From: Clostridiales bacterium
GTDB taxonomy: Bacteria; Bacillota; Clostridia; Lachnospirales; Lachnospiraceae
Length of the DNA stretch: 6,626 nucleotides
Reading direction: 5' to 3'
NCBI GenBank assembly: GCA_018369015.1
Contig: JAGZDD010000201.1
Location: 1 to 6,626 of the forward strand
The position numbers and the translations under genes were made by a program. Shown here piece after piece: positions 1 through 5,502 of the stretch (the stretch's first letter is position 1; each line of letters starts with the position of its first letter). The notes below the pieces were generated by a model. It was not told where the DNA came from. It ran no database searches and saw only the letters and a program-made list of their open reading frames with translations.

Positions 1-140
1 TTTACGTTCCACTCCGGTCGTTGCTAGACGCATGGTCTACGCTCCGCTTCGGTCGTTGCTGGACAAGCGGTCTACGTTCCACTTCGGTCGTTGCTGGACA
101 AGCGGTCTACATTCCACTTCGGTCGTTGCTGGACGCGTGC
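1..140. repeat. Tandem array of four 35-bp units at the window edge
   Basis: The word GGTCGTTGCT recurs at 16, 51, 86 and 121, an exact spacing of 35. Four head-to-tail copies follow at 1-35, 36-70, 71-105 and 106-140. Copies 2 and 3 differ at two positions; copies 1 and 4 diverge mainly in their last six bases, as expected of edge copies, although copy 1 touches the window edge and more copies may lie outside. There are no unique spacers between units, so this is not a CRISPR array. The period is not a multiple of three and no convincing protein is encoded. G+C is well above that of the genes. The function is unknown. Confidence 0.9.
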
Positions 141-157
141 CACTGGCACGCAGCAAC
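125..157. repeat. GC-rich inverted repeat joined to the last tandem copy
   Basis: GCGTGCC (135-141) and GGCACGC (145-151) form a perfect 7-bp stem around the loop ACT. The stem is prolonged by GTTGCT (125-130) and AGCAAC (152-157), with a 4-nt bulge at 131-134. The left arm is part of tandem copy 4, so the hairpin appears to end the array. The right-hand piece ACTGGCACGCAGCA (142-155) recurs exactly at 174-187, and a weaker relative, CTGGCACACAGC, lies at 249-260. This is a patchwork of related short repeats; no role can be assigned. Confidence 0.7.
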
Positions 158-271
158 ACCGGCGCTTAGCAACACTGGCACGCAGCACCCCGCACTCATA
201 CCACCTTGCCCGTCCGATGTCTGCGTACCATTGTGCGCAAGCGCCCCCCTGGCACACAGCCGCCGTCCGGG

Positions 272-326
272 GCTTTCATAGTAAACGGACATGCCGCCGT
301 CCGGCGGCATCACTATAAATGAAAGC
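272..326. repeat. Imperfect palindromic repeat element with strong inner hairpin
   Basis: The outer arms are GCTTTCAT (272-279) and ATGAAAGC (319-326). The inner arms ATGCCGCC (291-298) and GGCGGCAT (303-310) form a perfect 8-bp stem with a 4-nt loop. The outer end reads as a TTTACTATGAAAG-like motif pointing outward on each side, and the same motif recurs at 357-369 and 1083-1095. GCCGCCGTCCGG is duplicated at 259-270 and 293-304. The element begins 35 nt past the stop of the DUF6483-like gene on the minus strand, so the inner hairpin could act as its terminator. The following GTCCGTTT is a poor U-tract, however, so that role is only an inference. Confidence 0.7.
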
Positions 327-344
327 TCAGGATTGCTCCGTGCT

Positions 345-374
345 GCGCACTTGATAGCTTTCATAATAAAAATG
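345..374 (-). repeat. 30-bp dispersed repeat, copy 1 (overlaps a gene end)
   Basis: By direct alignment this segment matches 1071-1100 at 25 of 30 positions in the same orientation, and a CAGGATT word precedes each copy (328-334 and 1045-1051). On the minus strand it contains the TTATTATGAAAG form of the motif that also ends the neighbouring palindrome. The stop codon and last few codons of the DUF6483-like gene lie inside it. Confidence 0.65.
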
Positions 375-738
375 TCCTGGCAAGGCCGCCATAACCATTT
401 TGTTCCATAACGGTCTTAAGCCCCTCTGCGATTTCTTCTCTGGAATATCCAGATGCCTCAAGGTATTCATCATCCAGATCATTGAGATAATCATAAAAAA
501 GCAGGGCAATTTTAAAATATCTTTCAGGATCCCCAAAAAGCTTATCAAAAAGCTGGTTTTGCGCCTCATTGATTTTCCCCTGCTTAACAAGAAGAATAAG
601 CACCTGGAAATCATTATCCTCAGTCACCTCAGGCAGAACAAGCTCATCCTTCACATCCGTATCTTTTCCGAGAAGAAGCTTAAGGACCGCCCGGACCATT
701 TCGTGGATCAGACGCATAATATAATCATTCTCAAACAT
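361..738 (-). CDS. DUF6483-like small cytoplasmic protein
   Basis: A 125-residue acidic protein with no signal peptide or membrane segment. It opens with MFENDYIMRLIHEMVRAVLKLL, followed by predicted amphipathic helices: the VLILLVKQGKINEAQNQLFD stretch near residues 46-65, the helical FKIALLFYDYLNDL near 75-88, and a C-terminal GYSREEIAEGLKTVMEQNG. Start, length and this order resemble the DUF6483 proteins common in Lachnospiraceae, recognised from memory rather than searched. No catalytic motif is visible, so no biochemical function is offered; the helical-repeat character would suit a protein-interaction role. The ATG at 736-738 is preceded by an AGAGAGG-like ribosome binding site, and an excellent promoter sits about 45 bp upstream of the start codon, so it is probably transcribed alone. 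Its last codons and stop lie inside a dispersed repeat, so the C-terminus may be repeat-derived. Confidence 0.85.
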   Translation of the reverse strand: MFENDYIMRLIHEMVRAVLKLLLGKDTDVKDELVLPEVTEDNDFQVLILLVKQGKINEAQNQLFDKLFGDPERYFKIALLFYDYLNDLDDEYLEASGYSREEIAEGLKTVMEQNGYGGLARTFLL

Positions 739-780
739 ACAGCCTCTCTCTTTCCTCGATCTTCCGTATAGCTCCTATTC

Positions 781-809
781 ATTATAGTTGGAATCCCAGC
801 TCTTGTAAA
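781..809 (-). promoter_or_regulatory. Sigma-A type promoter of the DUF6483-like gene
   Basis: On the minus strand, TTTACA (804-809) and a perfect TATAAT (781-786) are separated by exactly 17 bp. The -10 box ends 42 bp before the ATG, giving a short leader of roughly 35 nt with an AGAGAGG-like ribosome binding site. This is the best promoter match seen in the window. Confidence 0.8.
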
Positions 810-847
810 GTGTTCTGTTTTTAAACGGTATTTTTTGCATAACTTTT

Positions 848-880
848 GTTACTGTTTACAGGGTGCCTGTGAACAGTAAC
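848..880. mobile_element. 33-bp palindromic mini-element, copy 1
   Basis: The arms at 848-862 (GTTACTGTTTACAGG) and 866-880 (CCTGTGAACAGTAAC) pair over 15 positions with a single T/G wobble around the loop GTG. The direct flanks TAACTTTT (840-847) and TAACTATT (881-888) match at 7 of 8 positions, like an aged target-site duplication. Length, 15-3-15 layout and terminal GTTACT/AGTAAC are shared with the element at 1768-1800. It lies 38 bp upstream of the -35 box of the DUF6483-like gene. It is too small to encode anything; any movement would have to be in trans. Confidence 0.65.
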
Positions 881-909
881 TAACTATTCAGCCATGCGTC
901 TGAGAACGG

Positions 910-947
910 CAAAACCTCTCTGCAAGCCAGCTTGCAGAGAGGTTTTG
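910..947. terminator. Strong symmetric hairpin, probable bidirectional terminator
   Basis: CAAAACCTCTCTGCAAG (910-926) pairs perfectly over 17 bp with 931-947 around a 4-nt loop. The A-run at the 5' foot and U-run at the 3' foot (GGTTTT) appear in either direction, as in bidirectional intrinsic terminators. On the minus strand it lies about 170 nt past the hydrolase stop and upstream of the DUF6483-like gene's promoter, a sensible place to insulate the two. The U-run is only four long, which lowers confidence. Confidence 0.55.
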
Positions 948-974
948 TCATCATAACACTAGGGTGCGCTTAGC

Positions 975-1034
975 CCGGATCGAGGATACGCCTAATTAGC
1001 GGCGTTATGATCCGGCGAAGGAAGCATAACGCCG
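975..1034. other. Pair of mutually exclusive hairpins in non-coding DNA
   Basis: The segment CGGCGTTATG (1000-1009) pairs perfectly with CATAACGCCG (1025-1034). Its core can instead pair with the upstream ATACGCC (986-992), a fold strengthened by CCGGATC (975-981) against GATCCGG (1009-1015). On the plus strand the second hairpin is followed by TTTTGTTGT, which is terminator-like. No plus-strand gene is present nearby, so an attenuator role has no visible target. It could equally be debris of a repeat element. Confidence 0.4.
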
Positions 1035-1070
1035 TTTTGTTGTCCAGGATTTTCAAAGGGGCCTGCGCCT

Positions 1071-1100
1071 GCCCACTTGATCACTTTCATAGTAAATATG
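1071..1100 (-). repeat. 30-bp dispersed repeat, copy 2
   Basis: This matches 345-374 at 25 of 30 positions, same orientation. Read on the minus strand it contains TTTACTATGAAAG followed by a conserved ATCAAGTG word. Here it lies 18 nt beyond the hydrolase stop, whereas copy 1 overlaps a stop codon; both sit at the 3' end of a minus-strand gene. Confidence 0.65.
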
Positions 1101-1118
1101 ATCTATATCTTTTTTTAA

Positions 1119-1748
1119 TTAAGGATTTTGCAAATAATATTCATTCAATATCTCCGCTAAAGCTTTTGGATTTTCTTCATTGGCAATATGGCCTGTATGC
1201 TCAATAATTTTCAATTTCGCACTTTTAATGTTTTGGCTTAAATAATATGCTGATTTTATATTTGCTCTGTCTTTCTTTCCGCAAAGGATTAGAGTGGAAC
1301 ACTTAATATTTTTCACCCTATCACTGAAATCTAAATTCTTCATAGTGTTTCCTAAAGAAAAGGTGTCTTTTTTATCAAATGCCATAGTCTCAAAAATAGA
1401 TTTTGGTAAAATTCTGAAAATTATATTTTGAAAACTAAATACCACCTTCGGAATTTTATACGGAGTTCCAATTAAAACTAATGTTTTCACTTTTTGCGGA
1501 AAATCCAAAGCAAAGTTTAAAGCCAAAATACCACCTAGCGAAAGCCCGCATAAATGAATTTGTCCTTCAATTTCATTGCAATATTTTACAAATGACTCAT
1601 ATAGATTTTCGTAGCTTGCCTCCTTTCTTTCAAGGATGGAGGCGAGATTTGGACACACAATATCTTCATTGTTGAGCATATATGAAATTGTTTTATTCCA
1701 GCTTGCTGCTTTATGTCCTGAGCCGTGAACTAAAATTTTTGTTGCCAT
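1119..1748 (-). CDS. Alpha/beta-fold hydrolase
   Basis: A 209-residue soluble protein with the full set of alpha/beta-hydrolase landmarks. HGSGHKAASW (residues 8-17) is the oxyanion-hole turn, GLSLGG (68-73) is the nucleophile elbow with Ser70, GKKD carries the likely acid Asp160, and GHIANEENP carries the catalytic His187. Length is on the short side for the family, with a small cap around residues 95-140. The fold predicts an esterase, thioesterase or similar hydrolase; the substrate cannot be told. No signal peptide is seen, so it should act in the cytoplasm. The ATG at 1746-1748 has an ideal AAGGAG six nt upstream. By eye its G+C is near one third against nearly half in the ABC genes, suggesting separate ancestry. 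It lies 60 nt after the permease stop, interrupted by a palindromic mini-element; before that insertion the gap would have been 19 nt, so it may be co-transcribed. Confidence 0.92.
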   Translation of the reverse strand: MATKILVHGSGHKAASWNKTISYMLNNEDIVCPNLASILERKEASYENLYESFVKYCNEIEGQIHLCGLSLGGILALNFALDFPQKVKTLVLIGTPYKIPKVVFSFQNIIFRILPKSIFETMAFDKKDTFSLGNTMKNLDFSDRVKNIKCSTLILCGKKDRANIKSAYYLSQNIKSAKLKIIEHTGHIANEENPKALAEILNEYYLQNP

Positions 1749-1767
1749 AGGTATCTCCTTTGAATAC

Positions 1768-1800
1768 GTTACTATTCACGGCTTCGCCGAGAATAGTAAC
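1768..1800. mobile_element. 33-bp palindromic mini-element, copy 2, with 8-bp direct repeats
   Basis: The arms at 1768-1782 (GTTACTATTCACGGC) and 1786-1800 pair over 15 positions with one mismatch around the loop TTC. The exact 8-mer TTGAATAC abuts the element on both sides (1760-1767 and 1801-1808), as a target-site duplication would. The right-hand copy directly abuts the permease stop codon. The hairpin has no U-run on either strand, so it is not a typical intrinsic terminator, although an RNA hairpin here could still affect message stability or coupling between permease and hydrolase. Confidence 0.75.
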
Positions 1801-1808
1801 TTGAATAC

Positions 1809-3386
1809 TCATTCTGAGCAAAACTTAAGCAGCGGTGTTTTTACAATATTAATATAAAAAATGATATTTAGAGCGAGGAGAACCACTGCGGTAATGCCGT
1901 ACGTCCATAAGGCCGGAATCCCCAGAAAAAACAACGCCGCGCCGGGAATAATCACAAGGAGCATACCGCCAAAAACCGTAACCATGGTCGCCGCCGACTG
2001 CTTGACGACAGCCGCCTCATTGGTCCATGTAAAATTGGGGAAACGTATATTCACATACATGCCGCCAACGGCAGCCAAAAAGGTATACAATACCGGAATA
2101 ACTATAGTCATAAGCCCCCATACGACATCCAACCGGAACCGGATAATACACATAATCGCCGCAAAAATAATACAGGGCAGCCCTAAAATGAGGTTCATGG
2201 CAATTTTAGCATTAAATATTGTCGAAGACTTTACCGGAAAGCTTGTTAAAAGCCACAGCTTATTGCCCTCCAAAGAAAGGGAGGCGCTTGTCGTGCTTGT
2301 AATCCCCGCAAAAAAGGAAATGAGCAGCGGAATAAATATCCCGATTAAGGAGGACGCTCCCGGAATATTAATCAATGTATCAATATCTTTAATAAAGAAA
2401 ATAACAATCGCTGCCGCAATAACAAGCACATAAATAAGCCCTGTATTTAGTACATAAATCGTTGACGAAAAATACCGTTTAAATTCCTTAACTAAAAGCG
2501 CACCGAACACGGTTCCCGCCTTAAGCCGGGTCATTTTAAAATTGCCTTTCGTCTTATGGCTAGTCAGGGCGGCGGTCAGCCGGTTAAAGCGCCATGCAAT
2601 CAGCGCTATGATAACGCCTGCCACGGCAACAGAAACGAGAAGATAGCCCGCATAAGCAAACGCCGAACCCAAAAGGCCCATCGAGTACAGGGCAACCGGA
2701 GGATAAAGCTTTGACACAAGATCCAAAATCAACGTATTTATCTGCACCAGCTTATCTGTATCTACAGATGAGAAGGAAAAGGAATAGTACATCACTGCCA
2801 AAAACGCTGCGGCTCCCAAAATCATTGTCACAAAATTTTTATAGCGGAACCGGGCTGCAATAAATGTAATCACAATACCAATCAGAGTAGCCAGCGCCAG
2901 CGGAATCAAAGGGATAAAAAGGACGGAAATCAAAACTGCCAGGACAAACATGGCGCCGGGCCCGCAAAGGAACGTATACACAGCGAGGGCAGGCAGCATA
3001 ATAATGGCCGTAATCATTTCCTCGTAAATATACAGTGAGCCAAAACGGCTGACAATAATTGTCCAGTTTTTTACAGGCAACGACATGAGCAGGTCATTAT
3101 CCCGGGCACAGAAAATAAAATTATTGGCCTTAAACATTGTCGTAAACAAAATCATCACACTGGCAACGGTCATCATCAGCGGCATAACCGTTTCTTCCAT
3201 CCCCATTAAAATATAGGCAAAGGTAAAAAATCCACTGTAAAAAATAAATATAAAGGCGATAAGTGCCAAAACAAGCGACATTGCCACAATCTTTGACGCC
3301 TTTTGCCCCCGCTTTGTTCCAAACTGGCCGGAAAAAATAATTCCCCGAAGCTGTATTTTCATTAGCTTAAAGCATTTATTTATCAT
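1809..3386 (-). CDS. ABC-2-type exporter permease, large two-half form
   Basis: A 525-residue integral membrane protein with about a dozen hydrophobic segments, for instance near residues 35-60, 66-84, 124-180, 187-202, 236-266, 315-332, 345-362, 396-415, 422-443, 466-488 and 494-514. Two halves carry related cytoplasmic motifs: NDLLMSLPVKNWTIIVSRF (97-115) and NKLWLLTSFPVKSSTIFNAK (375-394). This indicates internal duplication, as in the putative ABC exporter families of Firmicutes. The RFPNFTWTNEAAVVKQS stretch (448-464) is also characteristic. It should partner with the ATPase encoded immediately upstream to export an unknown substrate. Its ATG overlaps the ATPase reading frame by 11 bp, and GGAGG lies within the ATPase coding end, so translation is probably coupled. 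There is no visible truncation. Confidence 0.9.
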   Translation of the reverse strand: MINKCFKLMKIQLRGIIFSGQFGTKRGQKASKIVAMSLVLALIAFIFIFYSGFFTFAYILMGMEETVMPLMMTVASVMILFTTMFKANNFIFCARDNDLLMSLPVKNWTIIVSRFGSLYIYEEMITAIIMLPALAVYTFLCGPGAMFVLAVLISVLFIPLIPLALATLIGIVITFIAARFRYKNFVTMILGAAAFLAVMYYSFSFSSVDTDKLVQINTLILDLVSKLYPPVALYSMGLLGSAFAYAGYLLVSVAVAGVIIALIAWRFNRLTAALTSHKTKGNFKMTRLKAGTVFGALLVKEFKRYFSSTIYVLNTGLIYVLVIAAAIVIFFIKDIDTLINIPGASSLIGIFIPLLISFFAGITSTTSASLSLEGNKLWLLTSFPVKSSTIFNAKIAMNLILGLPCIIFAAIMCIIRFRLDVVWGLMTIVIPVLYTFLAAVGGMYVNIRFPNFTWTNEAAVVKQSAATMVTVFGGMLLVIIPGAALFFLGIPALWTYGITAVVLLALNIIFYINIVKTPLLKFCSE

Positions 3387-4092
3387 GCTCGCTCACCTCC
3401 ATGAACACATCCTCAAGGCTGCTGTCGCCAAGGACGGTTTCCATGTCTCCGCTGATCACAAGCCGCCCATTTTTAATAATCGCTATCTTATTGCAAAGCT
3501 TCTGGGCCACTTCAAGGACATGAGTGGAAAAGAAAATTGCGCTGCCCTCCTGGCACAGCTCCTTCATAAGATTTTTCAGCGTCAGGGCCGCTTTCGGGTC
3601 TAAACCCACAAAAGGCTCATCAAGAATTAAAAGCTTTGGCCGGTGAATCAGCGCGGAAATCAGCACCAGCTTCTGTTTCATACCATGAGAATAAGAAGAA
3701 ATCAAATCGCCCAGATTTTTTGTGATTTCAAACATGTCCGCATATTTTTTAATCCGCTCCTCCCGCTCCTTTTTTCCGACCTGGTAAATATCCCCGATAA
3801 AATTCAAATATTTTATCCCTGTCAGATATTCATAAATGTCCGGATTATCGGGAATATAAGCCATTTCTTCCTTACATTCCAAAGGCTTTGTCTTAATCGA
3901 CTTACCGTCAATAAGTATATCTCCTTCCTCAAAATCGAGGATGCCTGCCACGGCCTTAATTGTCGTTGTTTTTCCCGCGCCGTTATGGCCGATAAATCCA
4001 TAAATATCCCCATCTTCAATCGTCAGGTTCAGGTGGTCTACAGCGACCTTATTCCCTTTATAAATTTTCGTGTAATTTTTAATTTCCAACAT
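3376..4092 (-). CDS. ABC transporter ATP-binding protein
   Basis: A complete 238-residue nucleotide-binding domain. Walker A is GHNGAGKT (35-42), the signature loop is the variant YSHGMKQ (134-140), Walker B is LLILDEP with Asp158 and Glu159, the D-loop is GLDP (163-166), and the switch histidine is His191 in FFSTH. The region after the first beta subdomain reads AYIPDNPDIYEYLTG, where a YxPD motif stands in for the classic Q-loop, usual in ATPases paired with ABC-2 permeases. It powers the adjacent permease at the cytoplasmic face. The ATG at 4090-4092 follows a strong AGGAGGT. The gap to the kinase stop is only 49 nt with no promoter seen, consistent with one transcript. Substrate class (peptide, lipid or drug) cannot be decided from this subunit. 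Confidence 0.95.
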   Translation of the reverse strand: MLEIKNYTKIYKGNKVAVDHLNLTIEDGDIYGFIGHNGAGKTTTIKAVAGILDFEEGDILIDGKSIKTKPLECKEEMAYIPDNPDIYEYLTGIKYLNFIGDIYQVGKKEREERIKKYADMFEITKNLGDLISSYSHGMKQKLVLISALIHRPKLLILDEPFVGLDPKAALTLKNLMKELCQEGSAIFFSTHVLEVAQKLCNKIAIIKNGRLVISGDMETVLGDSSLEDVFMEVSEHDK

Positions 4093-4141
4093 ATGATTTA
4101 CCTCCTAAAGGTTATTTTTCAAGCGATGGTCCGCTCCTGCT

Positions 4142-5488
4142 TTAGCTTTTCCTAGAACAGGGAAACAGCAGGCTGGCACAAAAAATATTGTCTTTAACAT
4201 TTACGGAAAGCTCTCCGTGATACTTTTGCATTGTCCGGGCCACATTGGACAGGCCCACACCCATATGCCCGGTTTTGGGCCACTGCCATCCTGGCTGACC
4301 CGGCATCGGAATATTATCCGCACTTTCCCTGATTTTATTGTCCTTATCTTCATTTTCTTTTTTTAAAGGCTGCACCGGGTTTTTAATATATACGGTCAGC
4401 ATATCATTAAAATAAACGGATTTCATTTCTATATATCCATGCTTTGTCTGTCCGGCCGCTTCAATCGCATTGTCCAGCAAATTGGAAAATATAGTTGTAA
4501 TATCCATATCCTTTATGAAATCAATATCCATCCCATTCAGTGACACTTCGCTTTCAATATGAAGCTGGGCCGCTTTGGACAATTTATCATTCAAAATCAT
4601 ATTCAGCATCCGGTTTCCCGTATAATATTTTAATCCAAGGCTGTCTAACAGGGCATGAACATCCCTGACATAGCTGCTGCCTCCAGAACTGTTCCCACTG
4701 GCATACAGCTGTTCGATGGCATTCATATGATTTCTTATATCATGGATCACCTTTCTTGAATTTGCAATTCTTTGATCCATGGATTCATAGTATTTATATA
4801 CAAGCTCATTTTGCTGCTTTGCAAATTCAAGCTGCCGCTTCATCTCCTGATTTCTGGAAATGTCATAGTACAGATAAAGGCAGTAAAAATTCACGGCGAG
4901 AATAATCATAATATTGACAATCAGAAGAAAATAGCCATAAACAATATAGTAAATATTTCCCGCAATAATCATGGTCATAATATTGAACAGGCTGAAAATC
5001 GGTATTAAAAACAAACCTGACAACTGGCGTTTGGAAATATCCGCCATATTTCTCACCCGGACTACCTGGATAATCAGCAGCGTGTAAACTGTTTCCATGG
5101 CAAATTTAATGACCAGGATCATGCACTGCACACCCGTGGCTCCAAAAATATAAGCATTTTGAATAAGAAAATACGCAATCGACGCCGAGGCCATTTGGAT
5201 AAGGAACAAAAGAAGCATGTAAACGGCCTGGTAAAAAAGCGCAGTCCTGCCTCTGCAAAACAAAAGCTGGCTCATCGCCACATAAGCCCCGCACAAAACA
5301 GCCATAATAAAGACATTATTATGAACAAACATAATAGCTATATTTATTCCGCTGTAGAATGTAATTCCAAGGGCTAGCTTAAGCTTTCCAGGATGCACAT
5401 TTCTTGGCGTCTTAAAGGCAAACAGTAAAGGCAGGAGTACAATCAGCGCAATATCCGCAAAAAGCAGCGCATATATTAAAAATATCAC
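4142..5488 (-). CDS. GHKL sensor histidine kinase, AgrC-like
   Basis: A 448-residue membrane kinase. The first 208 residues hold about six or seven transmembrane segments (roughly 2-24, 37-77, 83-108, 115-142, 157-177, 180-207) with no large extracellular domain, the arrangement of AgrC-type sensors. A coiled-coil-like linker (211-245) leads to the phospho-acceptor box VIHDIRNHMNAIEQL with His249. The ATPase domain has the N-box NLLDNAIEAA (336-345) and the G-box GHMGVGLSN (407-415). Between them, residues 370-406 form a long ATP lid, charged and then Pro/Gly/Trp-rich, ending PGQPGWQWPK, longer than I would expect. The start is GTG; the first in-frame ATG lies about 50 residues in, inside the membrane domain. 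It lies 12 nt behind the LytTR regulator, its obvious partner. The sensed ligand is unknown, and no AgrD-type peptide gene is visible. Confidence 0.92.
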   Translation of the reverse strand: MIFLIYALLFADIALIVLLPLLFAFKTPRNVHPGKLKLALGITFYSGINIAIMFVHNNVFIMAVLCGAYVAMSQLLFCRGRTALFYQAVYMLLLFLIQMASASIAYFLIQNAYIFGATGVQCMILVIKFAMETVYTLLIIQVVRVRNMADISKRQLSGLFLIPIFSLFNIMTMIIAGNIYYIVYGYFLLIVNIMIILAVNFYCLYLYYDISRNQEMKRQLEFAKQQNELVYKYYESMDQRIANSRKVIHDIRNHMNAIEQLYASGNSSGGSSYVRDVHALLDSLGLKYYTGNRMLNMILNDKLSKAAQLHIESEVSLNGMDIDFIKDMDITTIFSNLLDNAIEAAGQTKHGYIEMKSVYFNDMLTVYIKNPVQPLKKENEDKDNKIRESADNIPMPGQPGWQWPKTGHMGVGLSNVARTMQKYHGELSVNVKDNIFCASLLFPCSRKS

Positions 5489-5496
5489 CCTTGCTC

Positions 5497-5502
5497 CCTC
5501 CT
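5497..5502 (-). promoter_or_regulatory. Ribosome binding site supporting the GTG start of the kinase
   Basis: On the minus strand, AGGAGG overlaps the TAG stop of the response regulator gene and lies 8 nt before the GTG at 5486-5488. This decides the kinase start in the absence of a nearby ATG and implies translational coupling of regulator and kinase. Confidence 0.75.

Noticed and set aside
1..140. Possible CRISPR array because of regular repeats
   Set aside because: Units are contiguous at period 35 with no unique spacers, and no cas-like gene is present.
21..364. Open reading frames in both strands of the repeat region, including one whose ATG overlaps the stop of the DUF6483-like gene
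   Set aside because: They translate tandem and palindromic repeats, have low-complexity Arg/Cys/His-rich products, overlap one another on both strands and lack clear ribosome binding sites.
820..850. Possible LytTR binding site upstream of the DUF6483-like promoter (ACCGTTTAA on the minus strand)
   Set aside because: A second half-site at the expected spacing of about 21-22 bp is not present.
848..880. Integron attC or Xer/dif-type recombination site
   Set aside because: The GTT...AAC order is opposite to attC core sites, and the length and sequence do not fit a 28-bp dif site.
892..901. Ten-base inverted match to the end of tandem copy 1 (26-35)
   Set aside because: AGACGCATGG is shared in inverse orientation, but ten bases without extended similarity is too little to claim a common element.
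848..1800. Composite transposon carrying the hydrolase between the two 33-bp palindromes
   Set aside because: The outermost flanks (TAACTTTT and TTGAATAC) do not match, while each palindrome has its own flanking repeat, pointing to separate insertions.
1768..1800. Intrinsic terminator of the ABC operon
   Set aside because: The hairpin is strong but is not followed by a U-run on either strand.
1861..2433. 190-codon plus-strand reading frame inside the permease gene
   Set aside because: It is antisense to a permease with clear family motifs, and its product has no recognisable features.
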